Source: Periconia sp. R9002
Taxonomy: Eukaryota > Ascomycota > Dothideomycetes > Pleosporales > Periconiaceae
DNA length: 64,000 bases
Assembly: GCA_023627715.1 (NCBI GenBank)
Contig: JAMAHW010000105.1
Span: 1-64,000 of the forward strand
Direction: 5' to 3'
In this document: positions 55,297-64,000 of the stretch, piece after piece
Layout of the letters: each line of letters opens with the position of its first letter
How positions within the stretch are numbered: the first letter of the stretch is position 1
Notes under the pieces: model-generated
The model's database searches: none
Told to the model about the DNA's origin: nothing
Seen by the model: the letters and a program-made list of their open reading frames with translations, nothing else
Position numbers and translations under genes: made by a program

Positions 55297-56795
55297 ATGA
55301 CCTCGGAACCAGTAGTCGAGATCTTTACAGAGCTTGCGATTGCTTGGCTGGTCATCCTCTTCCGCATCTTTGCAAGAGGTCGCCAGCTTGGGTTCCGGAA
55401 ACTCCAGGTCGATGACTATCTGATGCTGTTTGCGGGGGTAAGTGGAAGACAGAAAGTGCGAGACAAATGCAATGCTAACTTTCACTAACAGTGCCTGTAC
55501 GCCGGCGAGGCCACCTGCGCATACTGCGTCCAATTCTACAAGGAGCTCAATGATGAAGAAATGAGGCAGACAAAATACGGTTCTCACACACGTAGATCAA
55601 CTGGATGGATTGATCGGAAAGATGCTTCGAAAATCTTCCTCGCTGGTTGGTTGACCTACACAACTTTGCTCTGGACTCTGAAAACCTCCATTCTGCTGTT
55701 TTATTCGCGCTTAACGTGAGTCTGGCTTTGAGTCTTTAGCACATGAATTGTTCTAACATCGCAGTGCAAATGTCCACATCAACAACATGAGGCTGCGCGT
55801 CCGAATCGGCGGCGGCGCACTTATCGTCACCTACATTGTCTTGATACTCGTCATTCTCCTCGTCTGCTCTCCTGTGCAAAAGAATTGGGCGGCTGGTCCC
55901 GCTCCTGGCTGTGCGTACTCCAAGAACTCTCGTTTCGAGTCAATTTTTGACTGATTTTTATACAGCCCAGTGTCAAGGATCGACTGCGAACACAAACACG
56001 TACACAATGCTCGTATTCAACGTATTGACTGACGCATATCTCATCTACCTTCCTGTCCCAGTAATTACAATATCCCTCCTTCATGTATGCTCAGAAGCTG
56101 ATTTAAGCACTAGGTCATCTGGGCCGCAAAACTGGGCTTGAAACGAAAGATAGGCTTGACCGCATTGTTCGCAGGCGCGGTAGTCACAGCAGTGTTCGGA
56201 TTCATGAGGTGTATTCTCATCATAACTGCTGTAAGTAACTTCTATCCCCTCTATCTGCGCTGAGTGCTGTACTGATTCTTATCTGTAGCCCGGCATGGAG
56301 GGTGCGAGTCGTGCTGGTCTCTGGTCAGTTCGTGAATCATGCACCGCCATAATAGTCACCAACATCCCCCTCATTTACCCGTACCTCAATCAGACCGCGC
56401 GCTCCCTGCATAGAACAGTGACATCGAGGAAAGGAACCACAGGAGGCTCAAGCAGCTTTGGTCCATACGGGAACGGTAGTGCGGGCGGGGACCTTACGCA
56501 TGCATCCAACCACTCCAAAAGCATGCGAAACAAGAAAAGAAGCTTGTATGCTATTCCTGGTGATACAGTGATGGGCGCCAATGAAAGCGAAGAACGTATT
56601 GTTGGAGATCCAGCAAACCACTCCAATTCTGCGGATATGGAACTAGGTGTTACTAATGATTGGCGAGGTATGGATAAATATGAGACTTTCAGGCGGAGAT
56701 CTGTTGAAAGTATGGCAAAGGATGGTATCCATGTCACTAAAACAGTGGAAGTGAATAGTTCCAGTAGCCCCAGAGAGGGGGGGCGCGGGTTCTGA
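55297..56795 (+). CDS. fungal rhodopsin-domain integral membrane protein (second)
   Basis: Six exons: 55297-55437, 55492-55715, 55765-55910, 55966-56060, 56114-56230 and 56289-56795, giving 409 aa. The family signatures are in order: IFARGRQLGFRKLQVDDYLM, GWLTYTTLLWTLKTSILLFY followed by SRLT, GGGALIVTYIVLILVILLVC, the Cys loop GSQCQGSTANTNTY, VLTDAYLIYLPVPVIWAAKL followed by GLKRK, and FGFMRCILIITAPGM. A ~130-residue Ser/Asn-rich cytosolic tail ends at GRGF. Intron 4 was placed at 56061-56113; a 29-base alternative at 56085 is too short. Plasma-membrane sensor of the PTH11-like type by family; ligand unknown. It is not a close duplicate of the first copy. Confidence 0.82.
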
Positions 56796-58215
56796 TCGAT
56801 CAAACGATGAACTTCCTTTAATGATAATGTTTAGACCATGGAAATACTGAAACAACGGACAGGATTCATAGCCTCTGCTCTTTCGCATCACAATGTGTCT
56901 AGCATATCGCAGGATAACCACTACCCAACAGTCAATTACCGACGAAAAGAAATATGCAACTCAATCGGGGTTCTAACAGCCTATAGTCGTCCGGAATATG
57001 TACGTGGCTCAGACCCCTGTATCTTCGCCATCGATTTCCGCATTAGGGGCTGCTCGCATGACCCGCACGAGAAGGATCAACAAGAACTTTGGGAAGGCGA
57101 GAGCCAACGTAAGCTCCGCACCCCTTTCCATGATCACTGGCAGCTCTACCACATCGCTGGTGCGGTATGCGTTCGAGCAGTGTTCACAGATTTGAGATGC
57201 TGGGTCTGCTGCAATTGCGAGTTGCGGCTAGTAACGTTGAACACGTTTCTCTTCGTGCTCACACCCCCACATTTTCACAGTTAGGTAGGACGAAAAAGAC
57301 TCCGTCTCTCGGGTGTAACCCAACACGGCACTCCTTGCGAGACGGCACATTCGCAATTCGCTTAACCTGCTGGACACTGTGTTGGGGGCTGAATGTGGCC
57401 AGTGAGCCAGTGAGCCAGTGAGCCGTAGTCTGAGCGCTTGCATCACCACGCATTAGAACAGCTTCAAGGCCGTACTTTGCCTGCAGATATCGTGTTTTAA
57501 AGAGTCCGGATATGCATGGCCAACGAAGCCCTTTCAGCTTAAAACAACTGATATAGCTGCTTCAGACCACCCTGCGTACTGGGCAATTCGTTCAAGGTGT
57601 GCGCACAGCTTGCGTTCCAGATCTCATGTTGTATTAAACCTGTCGCCGAGCCCAGCCAGCCACTTCGAAGCGAAAAGACGAGGTCAGAGCATGATTCTTT
57701 GAAGCAACTCCGTAGGCTCTGCTTTGATAGTAGTACAGAGACGGTTATTGCCCGATGCTCCACCTTTAGGGCTGCGCTTCCCGCTAGAATCCCTGCTCTC
57801 CACGTTCCAAAGCACTCTTTCGGATTGGAGTGGGACCTAAGATGACGCGACTAGAGTGGACGAACAAGGTATGTATGGCGCATGGTTAGGTGCGCACCAA
57901 GATTTCGTTCATTTGAATGTTTCATCGTCTAGAACTTCTGATCTACATTAGCTGTTGTGGGGAGTCTCAGATGCCAAACTAGCGAAAGTGGACAGGTGCG
58001 TGCTGAGAGATGAGGTCGCAAACTTGAGGAACGCTCACACAAATTCCGAGAAGAAGAGGTTTGCGTCATTTACCATGAGTATGAACCCGTTGTTTTCTCT
58101 AGTGTGGCTATTTGAGAGGCAACTGTTTAGTTTAGATTGGTCGGCATAGAATGGTACGGTCAACTTGTCCTTTATTATCTAGAAAGCATCGCGAGTACTC
58201 TTAAATCCTCCAGAC
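56796..58215. other. 1.4-kb convergent spacer
   Basis: A 149-codon frame at 56838-57284 has no domain and overlaps other frames of equal quality, so it is not called. A short tandem repeat lies at 57400-57423 (CAGTGAGC three times). Confidence 0.5.
57400..57423. repeat. 8-base tandem repeat, three copies
   Basis: CAGTGAGC repeated three times without error in non-coding sequence. Confidence 0.8.
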
Positions 58216-59607
58216 TCACGCTTTGGCCTCGGCCCTACGCCTCGTAACCTCCAGCAACGCCGCCAGCGCGTCTCTATCCTCGCAATCGCAACTCGGATAC
58301 CAAAATCTCACTCCTTTAGGCCCATACAACCGTTCATAAAAACGGTTCGATACATCGCTATGAGTAATTACCCAACTGGAGCCGCCTCCAACCCATGGGT
58401 CCGGGCCAAAGAAATGATCAAAAATGCAATACCTATCCCAACTCAGTTGTGACACAAGATTGTAGCGTTGCTCAAACATGCGCATTTCATCCCAGTCTCC
58501 CCGACCGATTGCGAAGTGGCACAGTTTGGGCAAACTTGTCCGGAAACGAGAAAATACATTGTGCCACCGAAGATCTATTTCTTTGATGTATGTCGTATTC
58601 CAGCGCTTGGGATCCCTCTGGTACGGCTTAAGATCAGGATCCGTGTAGTACGGCTTGAGATCAGGCCAGTGTGGAGTAATGTCGAAATCACTTAATATCG
58701 CGACGTTGATGATAGGGCAATCATCTAATAACAGCTCTTCGAGTGTTTCCGCGTGCGAAAGTATCCAGTCAATTTGCCACCCGTGCGCTATGGTGTAATT
58801 CCCGAGGCTGAGGGACCGAAGGTGTGGGAAATGCGTTTTCCTCAAGTCGCAGAATGGCAAGAACCCCCAGTATAATTTGGTAGCGTAGAGTGAGAGGTGC
58901 GTGAGTTGAGCGCTTGTAGGCAATAACCAGTGGTGAGTAAGGTCATCGTGGAACATCTGAAGACACTCTGGTTTTTGGATATTGTTTTCTGGATTTTCCT
59001 CATCGATCTCTGTTGTGATACACAGATGCAGCCTCTTCACCTTCCCGAGTACCGTGGTGAAATCATCCGACTCGTATATCTTCGGGTCAACGTAATCTTG
59101 AAGGTTTTGTATCGTAAGCATATCAAAGTATGCCAACCCGCCTTCTCGGGTCTCTCTAGCGAGCGGTTTGAATGTCTTGCGGAGAACTTCTGTACGGAAC
59201 CCACTACTTTCCGCGACTTCCTTGTCCCAGTCCCATAAGTAACTCTCGCGAGCGCAGGAGGTAGAAAAGTTCAGTCGCACTTCTTTCATCGTCTCAAATT
59301 TGACTATGCGTTTCAAGCATTGTGTAAAGAATGGTTGCAGATCTTTTTCTTCATTCGACTCCGTAATTGAGTGATCGATAGTACTGACCATGACTGTGCG
59401 GACTAAAGGCCGCAGATTTTGGTCTTCAACAATGTTATTGAATCGCTTGGCGCTTTCTTCATCAAGATGTAGACGGACGGTTCCAAAGAGAATCTCCGTT
59501 GCGAGGGTGGAGTTGTATCTGTTAGAAAGACGGAAGGATTTCAAAGTCGACACGTCGACATCTTCTAAGCATTTGCACTGGATTTCAATGGGAAGAGTGA
59601 GCCACAT
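58216..59607 (-). CDS. F-box-like protein
   Basis: Single exon, 463 aa from the ATG at 59607. The N-terminus MWLTLPIEIQCKCLEDVDVS followed by LKSFRLSNR is the F-box pattern (LPxEI...L..L..FRL). The rest contains leucine-rich stretches (LTHLSLYATKL; FPHLRSLSLGNY; AETLEELLLDDCP) that may form an irregular LRR solenoid for substrate binding. It would act as an SCF ubiquitin-ligase adaptor. An in-frame 27-base tandem duplication (58611-58664) makes DLKPYYTDP/DLKPYQRDP. A Cys pair near the C-terminus (PSCDCED) is unexplained. No introns. Confidence 0.8.
   Translation of the reverse strand: MWLTLPIEIQCKCLEDVDVSTLKSFRLSNRYNSTLATEILFGTVRLHLDEESAKRFNNIVEDQNLRPLVRTVMVSTIDHSITESNEEKDLQPFFTQCLKRIVKFETMKEVRLNFSTSCARESYLWDWDKEVAESSGFRTEVLRKTFKPLARETREGGLAYFDMLTIQNLQDYVDPKIYESDDFTTVLGKVKRLHLCITTEIDEENPENNIQKPECLQMFHDDLTHHWLLPTSAQLTHLSLYATKLYWGFLPFCDLRKTHFPHLRSLSLGNYTIAHGWQIDWILSHAETLEELLLDDCPIINVAILSDFDITPHWPDLKPYYTDPDLKPYQRDPKRWNTTYIKEIDLRWHNVFSRFRTSLPKLCHFAIGRGDWDEMRMFEQRYNLVSQLSWDRYCIFDHFFGPDPWVGGGSSWVITHSDVSNRFYERLYGPKGVRFWYPSCDCEDRDALAALLEVTRRRAEAKA
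58611..58664 (-). repeat. 27-base in-frame tandem duplication
   Basis: Two adjacent 27-base units (58611-58637 and 58638-58664) that encode DLKPYQRDP and DLKPYYTDP; they differ at only a few bases. Confidence 0.75.
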
Positions 59608-61436
59608 TTCAATGGCGAGTTTTTGCGATACTGGAAGGAATCAATGGTAGAAATGTGATCTCATCTCAAGTCAACTGGCGTATATTTAAGTAGTGTGCCG
59701 GACAGACTTCGTAGGCAACAGTCGGGTGGGTGAGATAAGTGGATGTTTCAGCGTTAATGGCTCTTAATAGGAACCACCAAGACATATAATATTTTGAATT
59801 GAACAAGATGTCGTTCGTTTCATGAATAATTTGGATGTTGGATTGCTGCGCCTCTCGCATGCTATGTTCGTGTAAGCACGGAGGAACGGTTTCTCCGAAA
59901 CTCCGGGTTTTACCATAGCCTGTGTGTTTGAATCTTGATCTAGCCTAACACAATCAACTACATTGTATCTTCCGAGGATCACTTGTTATTATCGTGCAAT
60001 GAATTAAGGTGTTATGTGTAATCTGGCTAATCAATTTTCTGTCTTCCTGTCTTCCTGTCTGGATTCTATAATAGTTGCCTGTGTGCCCGTCCTGGCCGAG
60101 GACGTTACCAAGTGTACCCCCCCTACCTGTGTCGATTCTCAGGGTAGCAATACTCTGTGAGAATCTAATTCTATTTCATAGTACTGTTTTTAGTCTGGAC
60201 AGAAGTAACCTTTAGTACTGCGGTACGATAAGTTTATCCAATGCTCATACTCCTTGGATCGTGGGTTAACATCCACCTTCTCGGTCGTTCAAATTAATGT
60301 ATACCGTAACGACGTTCACTGCATATTAACTAGAGCTCCCACTTTAACGCTTTTCTAAACTAGCACTAAGGGTGTCCCTATCCATTATACAAGATCAGAA
60401 ACACGGGCAGATGTGGCACATTTTATGTAGGAAAGGGGGCTGCACAAAGCGGAAATGTGTATTGCAGTAAAACAGAGCCCAATGTTTCTATTCGTCGATC
60501 AAGTGGACCATCCTTGGAGAGCACATGATGGATTGTAGATATTCAATGACAGTTATCTGAAATATCATGGATATCATGTATTCAATGCCCGCATATACTG
60601 CTATAAGAATCAATACGCCAGCAATGGCAGGGGGATGGATATTGTTAAACAAATCCATATGGGATGTTCAAGAGCACATAATGAGCCCAAGAAGAGTTTG
60701 AAGGTTCTCTGGCAAGAGCGATACCGTGCGGCTGTAGTCAGTATGTGTATTGTGATGAGTGCTACATGTGATGACATTACATAGTTCGTTTCGGCACTAA
60801 TGCATGTCGATGACATCCGCATCCACGCTGATCACTTTTATCACGTGATTTTTTAATGGCATAGATGGATTGCATAGATCGGAGTAATCTACACGCTCCC
60901 CGAGAACGACATGGGGATCTTTCTTATGTCCGTCACTAATGTCCGTTACATGCGGCCCGTATCAAGTCATCCCCCATCCTAAGATGAGGGATCCAATCGA
61001 GCTAAGAGTGGTCCATTGCGGAGTCACTGATTGTCGAGGTGTACGTAGGCAAGAAGATTGGCATTTGGGACATGCTATGATTTCCTTTCGATAACATCTG
61101 GTCCTGCGTCGTAATATCCAACTAATTCCAAAACTAAGCCCCGTGGTACTGCTGATTAGTATCTGGTTATTCAATCATTGATCTTAGTATTGTTAGTGAA
61201 TTTGTGCCCGTTTTAGTTCACGATAACTACACACCTCAGACTCAGAGGAGCTATAATCATGGCTGGCTTTTCCAGGGTGTTTTACAGATTCTCCTTACCT
61301 AAGCGTTGTGTAGATGTCCTGACAATCTCAAAGTAAGGGCGAGATTATAGCGTCGAAGTTACTGGCATATGTAACGATGACTCTCCTGCCATCAGTTCTT
61401 GCGTAACCCCTAATCTATACACTTGAAAACATTGAA
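59608..61436. other. 1.8-kb spacer with repeat copy 4
   Basis: No gene recognised. Repeat copy 4 lies at 60074-60161 and TAGTACTGCGGTAC at 60213-60226. Minus-strand frames at 60610 and 60962 have no domain. ATCACGTGAT occurs near 60842. Confidence 0.5.
60074..60161 (-). repeat. dispersed repeat, copy 4
   Basis: GTTGCCTGTGTGCCCGTCC, then TGGCCGAGGACGTTACCAAG, then CCTACCTGTGTCGATTCTC and AGGGTAGCAATACTCTG: the reverse complement of copy 1 along its full length with few mismatches. Confidence 0.8.
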
Positions 61437-62345
61437 TTAGAGCCCATTTAGCTCCTTCTCTGTCCACTCCCATAACCTTTTCGCCAGTATTTTATCTTTC
61501 CCAAGTGCACTTGCTTTCCCTCCCACTCCAACCGGGTGATAGTACTCTCCGCTAACGACCCCCTTGCCGACTGAGGCCCAAATCTGATTCTTCGCACCTT
61601 GCTCAGGCGTCTTTGAGAATGGGGATGCAATTACGGAAACCATGCGCCAAAAGGGCGACAATCCCGATGCACTAGACATTAGATTCGTCTGTACAAACCC
61701 CGGATGTACCGCTACAAATGTGATATTCGAATACAAAGTCGCAGCATGGCTTGCCCAAAGTAGATTTGCGAGTTTGGTTTGGCCGTAGCGTTCAAAAGCA
61801 CCGATGTTGGCACAGTCCGTCTTGAGAGCGTCGAAAAGTATGCCGGATTTTGGAGCCATGCTGTGTGCGTCCGAAGATACCATTATAGCGCGGACATCTG
61901 CGCCAGGTAGTTTACTAGTCTTCTCGAGGAGTGGAAGAAGCAGTTTTGCTAGGAGAGCGTGTCCCACGTAATTCGTTGCGAACTGAATTTCGTAGCCATC
62001 GGGAGAGAGGGAGGGTTCTGCACCCATGATGCCTGCGTTCATCATAAGGATGTCGAGACGAGTGGATTCAGAGAGTACCCTCTTAGCCGCTGCTTCCACA
62101 GAGGACAGTGAGGAGAGGTCCAATTCGAGAAACTTGATGGTGGCCGAAGTTGAGAGTTCAGACTGTATGTCATTTATGGCGGCTTCAGCTCTAGAGGCCG
62201 AACGGCAGGCGAGCCATATCTCCAAGGGATTCTGGTGAGCATATTCGAGGATACTCTGTCTACCTATGCCAATGTTTCCACCAGTTACAAGGATGACTTT
62301 CCCAGTGAGAGTAGGAATGTCTTTTCTGGAATTAAAGGAAACCAT
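61437..62345 (-). CDS. short-chain dehydrogenase/reductase
   Basis: Single exon, 302 aa from the ATG at 62345; the upstream extension lacks an ATG. Classical SDR motifs: NAD(P)-binding VTGGNIGIG (residues 20-28), NAG at 103-105, catalytic Ser near 157 (IMVSSDAHS) and YGQTK (Y187, K191). The sequence after the catalytic site (HPGFVQTNL) is typical of the retinol dehydrogenase/WWOX-like subgroup, with NADP preference suggested by CRSASRAE. Cytosolic oxidoreductase of unknown substrate. It stands alone, with no cluster around it. Confidence 0.88.
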   Translation of the reverse strand: MVSFNSRKDIPTLTGKVILVTGGNIGIGRQSILEYAHQNPLEIWLACRSASRAEAAINDIQSELSTSATIKFLELDLSSLSSVEAAAKRVLSESTRLDILMMNAGIMGAEPSLSPDGYEIQFATNYVGHALLAKLLLPLLEKTSKLPGADVRAIMVSSDAHSMAPKSGILFDALKTDCANIGAFERYGQTKLANLLWASHAATLYSNITFVAVHPGFVQTNLMSSASGLSPFWRMVSVIASPFSKTPEQGAKNQIWASVGKGVVSGEYYHPVGVGGKASALGKDKILAKRLWEWTEKELNGL

Positions 62346-63544
62346 AATGAGCTGAGGTGCGCGTGTCACAACTAAGGAAATTGTAATGTGCAGTCCTTAG
62401 CTTAGATTCAAAGTTGAATTTACGATTTATGTTCTTAAACACTTCATAAAATCATCTGTTTACTTGTTAATCCCGAGGTTTTCGTCCGTGATGCTAAGTT
62501 TAGTTAGTTCTGTCAGCCGGACCAATTGGACATTGACTGGACGAGTTGGAAGCCCGAGTTCGAGGTCGGAGACCGCCGGCTTAATATGTCGATCACCTCC
62601 CCATTATAGGAAATGATAAAAGATATGGCAGATCGGACGAATCATAGACGTACTGTTTCTATATCCTATTTCTCACCACCCTGGCAGCTTGGATGAAAGC
62701 CGATAGCTCACTGATTCACGAGTAAAGGAACGCATGTCCAAATGGAACGACTGCGCTATGGACGCGTCATTCTATTGGAACATATGGCCTTTCAATATTG
62801 GATATAGCTCGCAAATACCTTTAATTTCGTACATGCATCTGTGCAAAGCGAGCGTGAACGGTTTCGTTCAGCTGGTGAAGGTTCAGGAAATATTCAGCCA
62901 CGACTAACCTCTTGTAGGCATTATCTGATTAGCATTTTCGATAGGGTTCTTTAATCATCCTCACACTTGGCTACCGTTCTATTAGGTTTCGCGCACCATT
63001 AAGCAGACAACTATCCTTTAGATTGCACTATTCTACTTGCAGCAAGGTCCGTCATTACCTATACAACTGTTCCTCAGCGCGATTCCTACGACAGTGCCTT
63101 GCTCAACGCGCAAAACGGACCATCGGCTTCTGTTGCGAAACTGAGATATTCATAGCGAAGGAAAGCACGATACGACTTGTAGGAGCGTAAACCCCAGGAT
63201 ATAAAACAAGATCATAAAAAGGTATGGCGAGGAACATGACAGCAGGCTGAGGTCTACTCAACATCGTTTCGATGAGATCTCGGTATCACAAGATACTGTT
63301 CTACACCAAATCTTCAGCATAAGCTCAGTACTAGTTCACAGTCGCTAGTTTGTTCTTTCAGATGTCGAAAAGTACGTCGTGGGATCATAGCTGAACTAAA
63401 AATACACTGCGTCCTATCAGAACAAGAATCATAGGGAACGGCTCGACTGCCTGTACAGTCTCACAATGACCAGAGTTGGCCTCAAGTTGGCCTCAAGCTT
63501 CTCTCTACGCGTGGTAAGTTGGTTAAATTGCAAGTCAGAAAGTG
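62346..63544. other. 1.2-kb spacer, nothing recognised
   Basis: No frame longer than about 60 codons with natural composition, and no repeat seen. Confidence 0.45.
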
Positions 63545-64000
63545 CTAGCTCTGGTGTGGACCCATTGCTACGAAACTGTCCCACCCGGCATTCTCATCGG
63601 CCCTATCGAACGCCATTTGCCAATACTGAAAACTGTAATTGTCAATCCTAATGCCCCCAAGAGCGCCGATTTTCAAAATTCCTGTCTCCACCATTTTGAT
63701 CAGCGCCAAAACATCTTTCCTCTCATACATCCACTTTCCCTTCACCATAAGATCCTTAAACATGATCAAGTCAAATGAAAACGGTACTTCCCCCAGTATG
63801 CCACCCATTAAGCTGATCCGTCCCCCACGACGCATAGCTAGCATTATACTCTTGATATGGGTTGATTTTGAGGCCATGGGGGGTGAAATATCGAGCGCCG
63901 CGTCGATGAACCCTCCGGGACTTGCTTTCTTCAGTTCAGCTGCATCCTGCTCCGCATAATTGCTGAGTTTGACTGTCTTCAACCTGCCTGTCTTACCAAA
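63545..64000 (-). CDS. MDR zinc-type alcohol dehydrogenase-like protein, C-terminal part
   Basis: Partial: the gene runs off the right edge, so the N-terminus lies beyond 64000. The visible ~151 residues cover the end of the Rossmann domain and the C-terminus: FIDAALDISPPMA, RRGGRISLMGGI, FKDLMVKGKWMYER, ALIKMVETGIL and a natural end at AGWDSFVAMGPHQS. The frame stays open to the edge (TGRLKTVKLSN). By family an NAD(P)-dependent alcohol or quinone oxidoreductase; the catalytic domain is not in view. Confidence 0.8.
   Translation of the reverse strand, partial: FGKTGRLKTVKLSNYAEQDAAELKKASPGGFIDAALDISPPMASKSTHIKSIMLAMRRGGRISLMGGILGEVPFSFDLIMFKDLMVKGKWMYERKDVLALIKMVETGILKIGALGGIRIDNYSFQYWQMAFDRADENAGWDSFVAMGPHQS

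Noticed and set aside
56085..56113. 29-base intron in the second rhodopsin-domain gene
   Set aside because: Too short for splicing; donor at 56061 gives a 53-base intron and a better protein (LPVPVIWAAKL).
56838..57284. 148-codon plus-strand frame
   Set aside because: No domain; overlapping frames are equally open and no leader or TATA is evident.

Overview
This is nuclear DNA of a filamentous ascomycete (Pezizomycotina). The genes carry short introns of about 46-99 bases with GT...AG ends and CTAAC/CTGAC-like branch sites. The gene content is also typical: HET domain, two fungal rhodopsin-domain membrane proteins, a Zn2Cys6 regulator, 2EXR/F-box proteins, DUF7580, and secreted carbohydrate-active enzymes. 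A leotiomycete-like fungus is plausible, but that is inference. No rRNA, convincing tRNA, CRISPR or intact transposon was seen.

Layout. 0-16 kb: a damaged ankyrin gene, an unknown 279-aa protein, a 49-aa zinc-motif protein, an APH-fold phosphotransferase, a secreted SBP56-like beta-propeller, a toxD-like MDR reductase and a rhodopsin-domain protein, with long empty spacers. 17-28 kb: a self/non-self-type island with a protein kinase and a HET domain in one reading frame broken by two stop codons, a decayed gene, a DUF7580 protein and a divergent C2H2-finger protein. 28-36 kb: a complete P450, a GH79 beta-glucuronidase pseudogene, a large secreted cysteine-rich protein and a 2EXR protein. 37-47 kb: unknown proteins, a secreted Ser/Pro-rich protein with 23-residue repeats, a small RNase T1-like secreted protein and a GH12 endoglucanase. 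47-53 kb: sugar transporter, Zn2Cys6 regulator and GH27 alpha-galactosidase, a compact catabolic cluster whose intergenic regions share a GAGTTYTCCGCC motif. 53-64 kb: a second rhodopsin-domain protein, an F-box protein, an SDR and a right-edge MDR fragment, again with repeat-bearing spacers.

How they work together: the clearest unit is the transporter-regulator-GH27 trio, with GH12 next door. It looks like a plant-polysaccharide or alpha-galactoside uptake module with its own regulator. The other genes look like accessory content (effector-like, self-recognition, detoxification), and several are being lost. A dispersed repeat with the core GTCCTCGGCCAGGAC occurs in gene-poor spacers near 3.7, 42 and 60 kb. 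Exon borders were deduced by hand from splice sites and frame continuity.
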